Shown: positions 43,655-52,328 of the stretch, piece after piece
Layout of the letters: every line of letters begins with the position of its first letter
Position numbering within the stretch: position 1 is the stretch's first letter
NCBI RefSeq assembly: GCF_000507245.1
Contig: NC_023035.1
Span: 1,067,001 to 1,131,000, forward strand
Reading direction: 5' to 3'
Length of the DNA: 64,000 nt
DNA from: Salinispira pacifica
GTDB lineage: Bacteria > Spirochaetota > Spirochaetia > DSM-27196 > Salinispiraceae
Made by a program: the position numbers and the translations under genes
The notes under the pieces: model-generated
Told to the model about the DNA's origin: nothing
The model's input: the letters and a program-made list of their open reading frames with translations, nothing else
Database searches by the model: none

Positions 43655-44046
43655 ATGCCGCCGCCGCTGGCCGGTGGCTGCGCCACCTGCACGCGGATGC
43701 ATCCTGTCAGAATCATCACTGATGTCAGTCGCTCTTCATGGCAAAAAATAAAAAGCCCCGAACCGAAGTCCAGGGCTTTTTATTCATGCCGCCGATGCCT
43801 GGTCGCAACGCTCCGTGTTGCTGCTCGGCTATGCATCCAGACAGAATCGAACAACAGTCAATCTTCACAGCAACAAAAAAAGACCAAACACCCGAGGGTA
43901 TTTGGTCTTTTTTTGCCGCCGATCTACCCGGCGTGTTCCTCGCCGTTCCGGCTGCGGTACACGCCTGTTTGCATCGAACAACAGTTCGCTCTTCAATGAC
44001 GGAGTGAATAAAAAAACCCGGACGCGAGGTCCGGGTTTTTTATTCA
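43655..44046. repeat. Three tandem ~130-bp units, each starting GCCGCC and ending in a terminator hairpin
   Basis: Units begin at 43657, 43788 and 43915 with GCCGCC(GAT), exactly as the plus-strand copy of the tRNA-Phe 3' end does at 44048; spacings are 131, 127 and 133 bp. Each holds a related core (GCATC..., AGAATCGAACAACAGT-like, CTCTTCA) and ends in a hairpin with A/T runs on both sides (43750-43781, 43875-43914, 44011-44041). The core resembles the complement of the tRNA T-arm (AGAATCGAAC). No protein gene is supported here; open frames merely run through the hairpins. Confidence 0.6.
44011..44041 (-). terminator. Terminator of tRNA-Phe
   Basis: AAAAAACCCGGAC and GTCCGGGTTTTTT form a 13-bp stem around GCGAG. 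On the minus strand this lies six bases after the tRNA 3' end. Confidence 0.85.
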
Positions 44047-44119
44047 TGCCGCCGATCAGAATCGAACTGATGACACAGGGATTTTCAGTCCCTTGCTCTA
44101 CCGACTGAGCTACAGCGGC
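44047..44119 (-). tRNA. tRNA-Phe (GAA)
   Basis: Reads 5'-GCCGCTG...CGGCGGC-A on the minus strand. The 7-bp acceptor stem has one G-T pair. The D arm is AGCTCAGTCGGTAGAGC, the anticodon stem AGGGA/TCCCT with loop CTGAAAA gives GAA, and the T arm holds GTTCGATTC. Length 73 without CCA, which is not encoded. Promoter upstream and terminator downstream are both clear. Confidence 0.97.
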
Positions 44120-44144
44120 ATCCACGTTTTACAACGTGAGGGTA

Positions 44145-44173
44145 GTTATAATAAAGACGGAAATTATTGTCAA
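44145..44173 (-). promoter_or_regulatory. tRNA-Phe promoter
   Basis: On the minus strand TTGACA (44173-44168), 17-bp spacer, TATAAC (44150-44145). The start would fall near 44138, about 19 bases before the mature tRNA. The rest of the 275-bp gap to fliG shows no gene. Confidence 0.85.
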
Positions 44174-44394
44174 CCTGAAATGGAGAAAAAACACGGCTTC
44201 ACGAGGGCAGTGCACCGAAGCTTGTGAAAATCAACAGATTACGTTGGTCATACAGAAACCGGCGCTCCTTGTGGAGGTGCTGCCTGGACACGGCTCTATA
44301 TCTGAACCGGTTTTTGGGGAAAGCGCTGTTTTACAAGCTTCTGAGCACTCCCATTATTGACCGGAGGCGGTGAGGCCATCTATTCTGTGTACAG

Positions 44395-45687
44395 ATGAAA
44401 TTAAACAAGCACATCCAAAATGCATACGGCAAAGGCGGAAAATCCAAGGCATCCCCGCCCTCTTCCGCCTCTTCCGGAACATCCGGCCCTGCCGACACAT
44501 CCGGGCCTTCCGCCCCAGGCGGAAAAAAGGGCATACCCCGTCCGGTGGAGGACGGCTCTTCGGATTCACCTGCAAGGTCCCGGGACCGCTCCGGGGGAAC
44601 GTCCCGGGCTCGGCCTCCGGGGAAATCAGGTCTGGTGAAAACCGGCCTGAGCGGCGATGACTTTCTCAAAATTATCAGCCGCAGCGCGCCGGAAGAAAAG
44701 CCCAGCATACGGGAAATTGCCGGTCTTCTCATGCTCATGGGCACCGAACAGGCGTCCCGGATTCTTGCACTGCTCCCCGACGACATGGTGGAAAAAATTT
44801 CCCTTGAGATAAGCCGGATCCGGGTACTCAAACCCGAAGAGAGCAAGGCGATCATCGAAAAGTTTCAGATCGCCGCCGGCAGGGAGCAGGAGCGCCTCAG
44901 GGGCGGTAAGGATGTGGCCCGGGATATTCTCGAGCGTTCCATCGGGCGGAGAAAGGCCGTGGATATTCTTGCCAGGACGTCCAGTTCCCCGGGATTCGAC
45001 CAGCTTGATTTTTTGAATGAACTGGAACCGGGGCAGCTGAAGCAGCTCCTTAAGGATGAACCGCCCCGTCTCATTGGAATCATTCTTTCCCATCTTGAAC
45101 CCGGCCGGGCGGCGGGATTGCTGAAGGATCTGCCGGCGGAAAAGAAGCCCCGGATTATCCGGAGCATGGGTGAGAAGGTGAAGCTTTCCCAGGATGTGCT
45201 TCATAATATCGCCAAGGCAATTAAGGGAAAGATCCGGAGAATCGGAACCCAGCAGACCAATGAACTGGACGGAGCTCAGGTTCTTGCGGAGATTCTCCGC
45301 AGCATGGATGCCAGCAGCGAGCGGAATATCCTTGAAGATCTGGGCATCGAGGCTCCTGATGTGGAGTCCCGCATAAAAGAGAGACTTTTTACCATTGATC
45401 GGGTGTTGCATATACGGGATACCGATCTCCAGAGAATTCTTGCCGATATGGCGGATGAAGATATTGCCCTTCTTATGAAGGGAAAGGATGAAAACATCCG
45501 GGTGCGCTTTTTGAAAAATGTCAGCAGTCAGCGCAGTATTGCAATCAGCGAGAACTATCATTATCTTGGACCGGTTCCCCGGAAAGATGTGGATGAAAGC
45601 ACCCGGGATTTCATCCTGAAACTGCGCCGTATGGAAGAACGCGGCGATATTGTCATACCCCGGAATGATGAACCCATGGTGGAGTAA
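44395..45687 (+). CDS. fliG1: Divergent flagellar motor switch protein FliG (spirochaete FliG1-like)
   Basis: FliG homologue of 430 residues. Residues about 12-75 are a Ser/Pro/Gly-rich disordered stretch absent from typical FliG. The FliG-N region starts near 90 (IREIAGLLMLMGTEQASRILALLPDDMVEKISLEI). The middle-domain EHPQ motif is replaced by DEPP in LKDEPPRLIGIILSHLEPGRAAGLL. The C-terminal domain ends with ISENYHYLGPVPRKDVDESTRDFILKLRRMEERGDI, where a typical FliG has a charged torque helix. Spirochaetes carry two FliG proteins and FliG1 is the divergent one; assignment is by this divergence and the lack of flagellar neighbours. No strong ribosome site precedes the ATG. Confidence 0.85.
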   Translation: MKLNKHIQNAYGKGGKSKASPPSSASSGTSGPADTSGPSAPGGKKGIPRPVEDGSSDSPARSRDRSGGTSRARPPGKSGLVKTGLSGDDFLKIISRSAPEEKPSIREIAGLLMLMGTEQASRILALLPDDMVEKISLEISRIRVLKPEESKAIIEKFQIAAGREQERLRGGKDVARDILERSIGRRKAVDILARTSSSPGFDQLDFLNELEPGQLKQLLKDEPPRLIGIILSHLEPGRAAGLLKDLPAEKKPRIIRSMGEKVKLSQDVLHNIAKAIKGKIRRIGTQQTNELDGAQVLAEILRSMDASSERNILEDLGIEAPDVESRIKERLFTIDRVLHIRDTDLQRILADMADEDIALLMKGKDENIRVRFLKNVSSQRSIAISENYHYLGPVPRKDVDESTRDFILKLRRMEERGDIVIPRNDEPMVE

Positions 45688-45738
45688 CAACCTCCTGGTG
45701 GGGCAGTGGAACAGTAAAGCAGAAAACAGGAGTGCAGT

Positions 45739-46293
45739 TTGGGCAGAAAGCGTTTAGGTGATTCGTATCTTTTATGTATGCTGGGGTTTTTGGGACCTGC
45801 GGGAATTCACCGCTTCTACCTGGGGAAACCGGTTTCAGGTCTCTTTTACCTCTTTACCTACGGATTTTTCGGGCTGGGGACCATCATCGATTTGTTTAAA
45901 ATGCCCCGGATGGTGGAAGAGGCCAACAGACGGCTCTACATTGAGCGGGCTCTGGATGATGATGAGTATGACCGCTACCGCAATTATCCCCCCAGGCGCC
46001 TGGGTGAATACGATTCTTCTCCCCGCTCATCGGTCTCATCCGATGCTCCAAAGAGGCCGGAGGCCAAGAGTCTTGAGCATCTCATCTTTATTCTTGCCCA
46101 GGAAAACAAGGGAGTTCTCACTGCCGCACAGCTTGCCCTGGAGTCGGGCATCCCGGCTGACCAGGCCCAGCACAATCTTGAGCTGATGGTCGCCAAGCAG
46201 TATGCACGGGAAGGAATGCGCCATAACGGTCTGAAAGTGTTTGTATTTGAAGAATTTCTCAGCGATTCGGTGCGGGCTCAGCTGAAATTCTGA
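45739..46293 (+). CDS. TM2-domain membrane protein with C-terminal winged helix
   Basis: Protein of 184 residues. The TM2 domain at 5-60 has the signature GPAGIHRFYLGKPVSGLFYLFTYGFFGLGTIIDLFKMP (two membrane helices joined by a short turn). An acidic/Tyr/Arg linker follows (DDDEYDRYRNYPPRR), then a winged-helix-like region EHLIFILAQENKGVLTAAQLALESGIPADQAQHNLELM. The start is TTG 45739 with AGGAG five bases upstream. Function unknown. Confidence 0.8.
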   Translation: MGRKRLGDSYLLCMLGFLGPAGIHRFYLGKPVSGLFYLFTYGFFGLGTIIDLFKMPRMVEEANRRLYIERALDDDEYDRYRNYPPRRLGEYDSSPRSSVSSDAPKRPEAKSLEHLIFILAQENKGVLTAAQLALESGIPADQAQHNLELMVAKQYAREGMRHNGLKVFVFEEFLSDSVRAQLKF

Positions 46294-46352
46294 ATCGGCG
46301 GGATGCGCGTATAACTGTACATCTCAGATTGAAATCAGTATAATATCCCACT

Positions 46353-48143
46353 ATGACAGCCAAAGAACTGAAACAGAAATATATTGAATTTTTTACAAGC
46401 AAGAACCACACGGAAATTTCCGGTAAGAGTCTGATTCCCGAGAACGATCCCACGGTGCTGTTCACCACTGCGGGGATGCACCCTCTGGTCCCCTATATTC
46501 TGGGGGAAGAACACCCCGGGGGAACCCGGCTGGTGAATGTCCAGAAGTGTATTCGTACAGGTGATATCGACGAAGTGGGCGACTCCTCCCATCTTACGTT
46601 TTTTGAAATGCTGGGGAACTGGAGTCTGGGTGATTATTTCAAGGAAGAAGCAATCAGCATGAGCTGGGAGTTTCTCACTTCTCCCCGGTGGCTGGGCATT
46701 GACCCCGGCCAGCTGGCGGTAACTGTTTTTCAGGGAGATGATGATTCCCCCAGGGACGAAACCAGTGCCGCTTTGTGGAAGAAACTGGGAATTCCCGAAG
46801 ACCGCATTTACTACCTTCCCAAGGAAGACAACTGGTGGGGCCCCCCGGGACAGACCGGGCCCTGCGGACCCGACACCGAGATGTTCATCGACACCGGCAT
46901 TCCCGGCACGGAAAAGAGCCGGCCGGGTATTTCCGACGGAAAGTGGCTTGAAATCTGGAACGACGTATTCATGCAGTACCGGAAAACCGAAGACGGAAGC
47001 TTCGAGAACATGGATCGGAAATGCGTGGATACGGGCATGGGTGTTGAGCGCACAGTGGCTATTCTCCAGGGAAAAAAATCGGTTTACGAAACCGAACTCT
47101 TTCAGCCCATTATTGCCGCCATCGAGAAACTGTCAGGCAGAAGCTATGCCTCAAGCGAAGATGAAGGAGACCGGTCAATTCGGGTGATCACCGATCATGT
47201 ACGAACCGCAACGTTCATTCTGGGTGATGATGCCGCCGTAAGCCCCTCCAACCTGGGCCAGGGCTACATTCTGCGCCGGCTCATCCGCCGGGCCATCCGC
47301 CACGGAATGAAACTGGGGCTGGAAAAGGCGTTCATGGCTGAGCTCAGCTCAATTGTCATCGACGTATACAAGGATTTTTATCCTGAACTGGCTGACCGCC
47401 GGGAGAAGATTCAGCATGAACTGATCATGGAAGAGGAAAAGTTCCTGAAAACCTTGAGAAAGGGCGAGCATGAGTTTGAAAAGATGCTTCCCAATCTTCT
47501 CAAGGGCAGCAAGAGGATCATTCCCGGACGTCTGGCCTTTAAGCTTTACGATACCTACGGATTTCCTCTGGAGCTCACCCGGGAACTTGCCGGTGAACAC
47601 GGCTTCGATGTTGATGTTGAAGGCTTTGATGAGGCGTTTAAAAAACATCAGGAAAAATCCAAGATGGATACCAATGCTTCCTTCAAAGGCGGGCTTGCCG
47701 ATCATGGAGAGGCCACCACGGCACTTCATACGGCAACCCATCTGCTGCATACAGCCCTCCGACAGGTGCTGGGCGAACATGTGGCTCAGAAGGGAAGCAA
47801 TATCACCACCGAACGGCTGAGGTTTGATTTTTCCCATCCTGAAAAGATGTCTCCCGAAGAAATTGCAAAAGTTGAAGAGATAGTTAACCGGCAGATCGAG
47901 CGCGACCTGCCCATAAGCTACACCAGCATGACCCTTGAAGAAGCCCGGAATTCCGGCGCGATTGCCCTGTTCGGCGATAAATACGATGAGGTTGTGAAGG
48001 TGTACAGTATCGGCGACTTCTCCAAAGAAGTGTGCGGCGGTCCCCATGTGGAGCATACCGGGGCTCTCGGCCGGTTCAAGATAAAAAAGGAACAGTCCAG
48101 TTCCCAGGGCGTACGTCGGATCAAGGCGGTTCTCATCCGATAG
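46353..48143 (+). CDS. alaS: Alanyl-tRNA synthetase, short spirochaete-type
   Basis: Charges tRNA-Ala with alanine. The class II catalytic core is at 1-440 (FFTSKNHTEISGKSLIPENDPTVLFTTAGMHPLV, GDIDEVGDSSHLTFFEMLGNWSLGDYFK). The editing domain has TATHLLHTALRQ near 459 (HxxxH) and CGGPHVEHTGALG near 565 for the remaining zinc ligands. At 596 residues it lacks the C-terminal coiled-coil/DHHA1 extension of the usual 850-900-residue enzyme. Short AlaRS of this size is a known spirochaete trait, so it is not a truncation: the editing domain is complete and the end matches. Confidence 0.96.
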   Translation: MTAKELKQKYIEFFTSKNHTEISGKSLIPENDPTVLFTTAGMHPLVPYILGEEHPGGTRLVNVQKCIRTGDIDEVGDSSHLTFFEMLGNWSLGDYFKEEAISMSWEFLTSPRWLGIDPGQLAVTVFQGDDDSPRDETSAALWKKLGIPEDRIYYLPKEDNWWGPPGQTGPCGPDTEMFIDTGIPGTEKSRPGISDGKWLEIWNDVFMQYRKTEDGSFENMDRKCVDTGMGVERTVAILQGKKSVYETELFQPIIAAIEKLSGRSYASSEDEGDRSIRVITDHVRTATFILGDDAAVSPSNLGQGYILRRLIRRAIRHGMKLGLEKAFMAELSSIVIDVYKDFYPELADRREKIQHELIMEEEKFLKTLRKGEHEFEKMLPNLLKGSKRIIPGRLAFKLYDTYGFPLELTRELAGEHGFDVDVEGFDEAFKKHQEKSKMDTNASFKGGLADHGEATTALHTATHLLHTALRQVLGEHVAQKGSNITTERLRFDFSHPEKMSPEEIAKVEEIVNRQIERDLPISYTSMTLEEARNSGAIALFGDKYDEVVKVYSIGDFSKEVCGGPHVEHTGALGRFKIKKEQSSSQGVRRIKAVLIR

Positions 48144-48266
48144 GCTTTTCCGGGAAGCGGAGGTTTTGCCGCCGCTTCCGTCGTCCTCTGTCTGCTGCCG
48201 TCGTCCAGTATCTGGCAGTCCGCAGCCGCCCATCGGCGGCGGGCGGACAGCGGGCTATGAGCCCGG
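48144..48266. other. GC-rich convergent intergenic region with hairpins
   Basis: Between alaS and the TPR gene. GGAAGCGG/CCGCTTCC (48153-48179) and a GCCGCC...GGCGGC hairpin (48224-48241) could act as weak convergent terminators, but no T-run follows either. No gene is seen. Confidence 0.4.
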
Positions 48267-49487
48267 TTATATGCCCAGATCCCGCTGATAATCCTGCATG
48301 AGCTTCTGCACATTCTGATGTACGCCCCGAATCCGTGAGAAACGCTGCATCAAATCCCGGGCGGAATGCTGGTCTTTCAGCTGGACGTAACACTCCATCA
48401 GCTCGGGGTAGATCCGGAATATCCGGGTCTCGTTCTTCAAAAGACCTTCAAGACTCCGGGCGGCATCTTCATAGCGGCCACGGTGCTTGTTCACCGTAGC
48501 CAGCCCAAGGACTGCGTAGGTGTCATATTCAATGTTCAGCGCCCGGTGATAATAGTTTTCCGCTTCATCAAGGTTGCCCTGTTTGCGGTATGCATCGCCG
48601 GCACGGGTGAGTATCACCTTGTTTTCCGGATCCTTATCCAGAATTCTATTCCAGTAGTTCAGACTTCGGTGGGGCTCATTCATTCCCCGATGGCAGTCAG
48701 CCAGACCGAAGAGGGCATAAAAGTTTTTCGGTTCTTTCTCCAGGGCCTTTTCAAAGTATAGGGATCCTTCATCGAACTGTTTCAGCTTTCTGTGACAGTT
48801 TCCGATGCTGGTAAGCACCCGTATGTCCACCCTGTCTCCCTGAATATCATGCATCCGCATCCAATAGGAGAGGGCCTTCTCAAAATTTTTGAAGTCATAG
48901 TGGAGATGTCCCAGGCCGATGAGGGCGTATGCGTTGTCCGCTTCCATCTCCAGTACCTGAAGATAGATCGCCTCGGAGCGCTCCAGGTTTTTCACCTTCC
49001 TGTATGCATCGGCGACCCTTGTGAGCACGGTGACATTTCTGTCGTCCAGTTTCAGGTAGCGCTCCCACACTGATATGGCCCGGTGAAACTGTTTCAGACT
49101 GCGGTAGCAGTCCGCCAGACCGAAGAGGGCATAGTTATTTTCCGGGTAGTAATCCAGACAGCGCTGGTAGTACTGGGTGGCTTCCTGGAAGCGCCGCTTT
49201 TTCCGGTACGAATCACCGATCCCCACCAGGGCATAATTATTCCTGGGGTCAGTTTCAATGATTTCCCGAAAACAGGAAATTGCCTCTGAACTCTGCCCCT
49301 TTTTCAGCAGCTGATACCCCTGCCGTGAGAGATTGGCGATCTCTGCATATTCATCCTCATCCTGATCGGCCGAATGGCAGGCAGAGGTTTCTTTTACATC
49401 GATTTCCAAATGATCATTGTGAAGGGAAGAGGATTTACCGTCATCCGCCCCATGATCTTCTTTTACATCTGTCCTGAAACCTGACAT
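48267..49487 (-). CDS. Tetratricopeptide-repeat protein
   Basis: Protein of 406 residues, soluble, with about nine TPR units from residue 45 to 395. Repeats carry a regular core of the form NYALFGLADCYRSLKQFHRAISVWERYLKLD, spaced by about 34-37 residues. The first 40 residues are acidic and polar. TPR arrays mediate protein contacts; no catalytic part is visible. AAAGGA lies five bases before the ATG. Its partner cannot be inferred from the neighbourhood. Confidence 0.88.
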   Translation of the reverse strand: MSGFRTDVKEDHGADDGKSSSLHNDHLEIDVKETSACHSADQDEDEYAEIANLSRQGYQLLKKGQSSEAISCFREIIETDPRNNYALVGIGDSYRKKRRFQEATQYYQRCLDYYPENNYALFGLADCYRSLKQFHRAISVWERYLKLDDRNVTVLTRVADAYRKVKNLERSEAIYLQVLEMEADNAYALIGLGHLHYDFKNFEKALSYWMRMHDIQGDRVDIRVLTSIGNCHRKLKQFDEGSLYFEKALEKEPKNFYALFGLADCHRGMNEPHRSLNYWNRILDKDPENKVILTRAGDAYRKQGNLDEAENYYHRALNIEYDTYAVLGLATVNKHRGRYEDAARSLEGLLKNETRIFRIYPELMECYVQLKDQHSARDLMQRFSRIRGVHQNVQKLMQDYQRDLGI

Positions 49488-49583
49488 ACAAATCCTTTTT
49501 TATATGTGCGGCATTCAGCTACCGCGCTTTTTACCTGATCGTGGTCAGAGACCACAAGATAGTGCAAATATTATAGCTAATAT

Positions 49584-49910
49584 CTATGATTCTGCTAACC
49601 AGTTTTGAACGATACGGGACATTTTTTCAACGATTTGTTCACGTTTGCGATTTTCCGGGGCAATTATGTACATCTGCAGCGCCTGAAGAAAGCGGTTCTG
49701 TTTATAGTAGTGATCCCCGATGCGGATTAGACCGTCGGTATAGTGAACGGTGAGAAACACCCGTTTGGCCTGTTCGATATTGCCGGAATTGTACAGCTCA
49801 TTACCCTTGCGGATCAGTGCCGACCTCTTCTCCCTGCTGAGGGCTGCAGTTTTGGGCGGGGCCGTTTTTATGAGCCCTTCGCCGGGAAATTTGAGCTTAT
49901 CAATATCCAT
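49584..49910 (-). CDS. Short TPR-like protein
   Basis: Protein of 108 residues. After a 30-residue tail, two helical hairpins of TPR character are seen: IRKGNELYNSGNIEQAKRVFLTVHYTDGLIRIGDHYYKQNRFLQALQMYIIAP. The C-terminus is RKREQIVEKMSRIVQNWLAES. Start taken at ATG 49910, four codons inside the TTG-initiated frame; the ribosome site (GGGA) is weak. It lies between hisB and the large TPR gene. Function unknown. Confidence 0.65.
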   Translation of the reverse strand: MDIDKLKFPGEGLIKTAPPKTAALSREKRSALIRKGNELYNSGNIEQAKRVFLTVHYTDGLIRIGDHYYKQNRFLQALQMYIIAPENRKREQIVEKMSRIVQNWLAES

Positions 49911-49964
49911 AACAGGTCCCAAAGTTAAGTGTAGCCCCCCTTTCCGTATATATCAACAGAGACA

Positions 49965-50555
49965 TTACAGGGCTTCTTTGGTTGACATATCGGCCCGGGC
50001 TCCGGGAACCGGAGTATAGGCCTGTGCCAGGGCCTTCCCCAGGGCTTTAAAGAGGGCTTCAATCATATGGTGCGAATTGTCGCCGTAATGACAGATCAGA
50101 TGAACGTTCAGTCTGCCGTTATGAGCTAATGCGTAGAAGAACTCCCGGAACAGACTCATGTCGAAGCTGCCGCTGTAGGGCTGGGGAAAATCCGCCTTGT
50201 AGACCAGAAAGGGTCTGTTTGCCGCATCGATCACCGCTTCGCTCAATGCATCGTCCATGGGGATGCGGCGCTCACCGTAGCGCTGTACAGCCTGCTCACC
50301 CAGAAGACGCTGAAAGGCATCTCCCAGAACAATGCCCACATCCTCCACCAAATGGTGGGGGTCCACTTCAACATCGCCGGCTGCCTGAATCTTCAGTCCG
50401 AACCCGCCGTGCCAGGCCATTGCGGTAAGCATGTGGGAGAAGAAGGGCAGGGGGGTGTCAATTTCCGGCCGGAATTTGCTGTCCAGATCCAGACTCAGCC
50501 TTATTCGGGTCTCGGCGGTGTTCCGTTCTATATCTACTTTTCGTGATTCACTCAT
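49965..50555 (-). CDS. hisB: Imidazoleglycerol-phosphate dehydratase
   Basis: Dehydrates imidazole glycerol phosphate to imidazole acetol phosphate in histidine synthesis; monofunctional form of 196 residues. Manganese-ligand motifs: FFSHMLTAMAWHGGF, EVDPHHLVEDVGIVLGDA, and DNSHHMIEALFKALGKAL. ATG 50555 is chosen because the protein then begins MSESRKVDIERNTAET as in the family, overlapping hisG by 8 bp; the frame from 50633 lies in hisG. Last gene of the long minus-strand operon. Confidence 0.96.
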   Translation of the reverse strand: MSESRKVDIERNTAETRIRLSLDLDSKFRPEIDTPLPFFSHMLTAMAWHGGFGLKIQAAGDVEVDPHHLVEDVGIVLGDAFQRLLGEQAVQRYGERRIPMDDALSEAVIDAANRPFLVYKADFPQPYSGSFDMSLFREFFYALAHNGRLNVHLICHYGDNSHHMIEALFKALGKALAQAYTPVPGARADMSTKEAL

Positions 50556-51180
50556 CTCCCGCAGCCTCCAGAATTTCAAGGAAATGTTCAATTTCCCGGT
50601 AATGATACTTGTAATAGGCGGGATTTGCCACAAGATGCACCCGAATGCTGCTCAATTCCTGGAGCACTTCCAGATTATTGGCTTTCAGGGTTCCTCCGGT
50701 CTCAACCAGGTCCACAATATAGGGGGTAAGGCCCAGCACCGGAGCGAGTTCCACCGAGCCGTTGAGTTTCACCATCTCCACGGGAATATTCTGATTATGG
50801 AAGTAATCCCGGGTGAACCGGGTAAACTTGGTGGCTACTTTCAGCCCCTGTTCACTCACATCGATGGATGCGCCTTTGGGGCCGGCCAGACACATGCGGG
50901 TACTTCCAAAGGGCAGCTCCTTCAGCCGGTGAAGCGGCACTCCTGCCTCATACAGCACATCTTCCCCGCACACACCAAGTCCGGCGATTCCGTGATGCAC
51001 ATATGTGGGCAGATCGGCGTTCTTCACCAGGAAGATTTCAAGGCGTTTATCCTTATCCCGGGCCACAAGTTTCCGCTTTTCAAAGTGATATTCAATTCCC
51101 GCTTTCGCGAAATGTTCCCGTACCTGTTCTTCCAGCCTGCCTTTGGGCAGGGCCAGGGTAAGAGGGGTATCTACAGACAT
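50548..51180 (-). CDS. hisG: ATP phosphoribosyltransferase, short form
   Basis: First enzyme of histidine synthesis: ATP + PRPP to phosphoribosyl-ATP. It has 210 residues, the short HisG(S) form without the C-terminal regulatory domain, and so needs HisZ. Landmarks are LTLALPKGRLEEQV at the start, HHGIAGLGVCGEDVLYEAG, and VDLVETGGTLKANNLEVL (PRPP-binding loop). It overlaps hisZ by 10 bp, which fits a 1:1 complex. Confidence 0.95.
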   Translation of the reverse strand: MSVDTPLTLALPKGRLEEQVREHFAKAGIEYHFEKRKLVARDKDKRLEIFLVKNADLPTYVHHGIAGLGVCGEDVLYEAGVPLHRLKELPFGSTRMCLAGPKGASIDVSEQGLKVATKFTRFTRDYFHNQNIPVEMVKLNGSVELAPVLGLTPYIVDLVETGGTLKANNLEVLQELSSIRVHLVANPAYYKYHYREIEHFLEILEAAGDE

Positions 51181-52328
51181 ACGCTGCCTCCATTTTTCCG
51201 CATTTCCCGGGCCTTCTCGTATCGGCTGCGGAAGTTCATTTCAGGTTCTTCCCGTGACAGGCGCCGGGGCTCTGAAGGGTTCCCCTGGGGATTCATCCCT
51301 CCAAGGGCGCTGAGCATAATGCTGAAACCCACGGCCCCGCTGCTCATTCCCATCTCTTCAATCAGGTCATCATAGCGCCCCCCCGAGGCGATCCCGTAGG
51401 GGATTCCACTGGCGTACACCTGAAACACCATTCCCGAGTAATAATGACGCTGGCCGATCTCCGACAGATCAACCCGGAACTGCATCCGGGGAAAGTATTC
51501 GGATACCGTGGAACACAGTTCTCCCAGATAGCTGATATCACCGCTGATTCCCGGGGCCAGCTGTGCGATCCGGGGATCCTCGGCAAGACTCATCAGCTCC
51601 TTGAGTCGGTCCTTTTCCGCTTCGCTGCCCGTTTCCCCTGAATTGCCCGGGGGGCTGTGAATGTCGCTGATCATGGAAAACAGCCGGCCGATGGTGCGGG
51701 CGGTTTCGGCATCGAAAATATCGGAAGTCAGAGGCTCCACGGCCTTCCAGTCCCGTTCCAGTATGGCCGCTTCAATTTCCCGCAGAAGGGATCGCGATTC
51801 GATCTCCTTGAATATCTGGTTGAATATCCGTCTGCTGCCGATGTGTACCGCCGGACGTTCAAGTCCCAGGGCATTCAGCTGTTCGCTGAGCATGAGAAGG
51901 ATTTCAAGATCCGAGTCCATGATTTCACCGCCGATCAGTTCGGCGCCGCTCTGGTAATGTTCGTTCCGGGATATATCGATGCTGTCCTCATGACGGAGAA
52001 TGCTGTCGCTGTAGGCCAGACGGACGGGGAATTCCGCACCCTTCAGCAGACTCTGAAAATGCTTCAGCAGAAAGATGGTGATATCCGAGCGGAGCATCAG
52101 AACTTCCCCGTCGCGTCCGATAAGACGGTAGAGCCTGCTCTGCTCCGCTGCAGTAAGCATATGGCTGTGGGCGTCAAAAAAGTCCACCATGGGGGTCTGG
52201 ACAATGGTGTATCCCCATTGGGAGTACAATCTGTTGGTCACATCAATGGCCTGTTGGTGTCGTGCCGCTTCTTCCAGAAAGAGCCCGGCTGATCCGGGGG
52301 GAAGCTGCAGCATTGCCTTGGTATTCAC
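51171..52328 (-). CDS. hisZ: ATP phosphoribosyltransferase regulatory subunit HisZ
   Basis: Paralogue of histidyl-tRNA synthetase without aminoacylation function; it binds short HisG and gives histidine feedback. It has 385 residues. Class-II-synthetase motif 1 region PPGSAGLFLEEAARHQQAIDVTNRLYSQWGYTIVQTPMVDFFDA and motif 2 region RLIGRDGEVLMLRSDITIFLLK are visible. The C-terminal anticodon domain of real HisRS is missing. The N-terminal phrase LPPGSAGLF matches HisZ (full HisRS usually reads RGTxD). Overlaps rsmD and hisG. Confidence 0.9.
   Translation of the reverse strand: MNTKAMLQLPPGSAGLFLEEAARHQQAIDVTNRLYSQWGYTIVQTPMVDFFDAHSHMLTAAEQSRLYRLIGRDGEVLMLRSDITIFLLKHFQSLLKGAEFPVRLAYSDSILRHEDSIDISRNEHYQSGAELIGGEIMDSDLEILLMLSEQLNALGLERPAVHIGSRRIFNQIFKEIESRSLLREIEAAILERDWKAVEPLTSDIFDAETARTIGRLFSMISDIHSPPGNSGETGSEAEKDRLKELMSLAEDPRIAQLAPGISGDISYLGELCSTVSEYFPRMQFRVDLSEIGQRHYYSGMVFQVYASGIPYGIASGGRYDDLIEEMGMSSGAVGFSIMLSALGGMNPQGNPSEPRRLSREEPEMNFRSRYEKAREMRKNGGSVCL

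Noticed and set aside
43542-44108. Overlapping small frames over the tRNA-Phe terminators
   Set aside because: They read through hairpins and into the tRNA; peptide similarity between them follows from the tandem units.
46353-48143. Truncated alaS pseudogene
   Set aside because: The 596-residue form has complete core and editing motifs and matches the short AlaRS known in spirochaetes.
51171-52328. Histidyl-tRNA synthetase (hisS)
   Set aside because: Lacks the anticodon domain and begins like HisZ; it overlaps a short-form hisG that requires HisZ.
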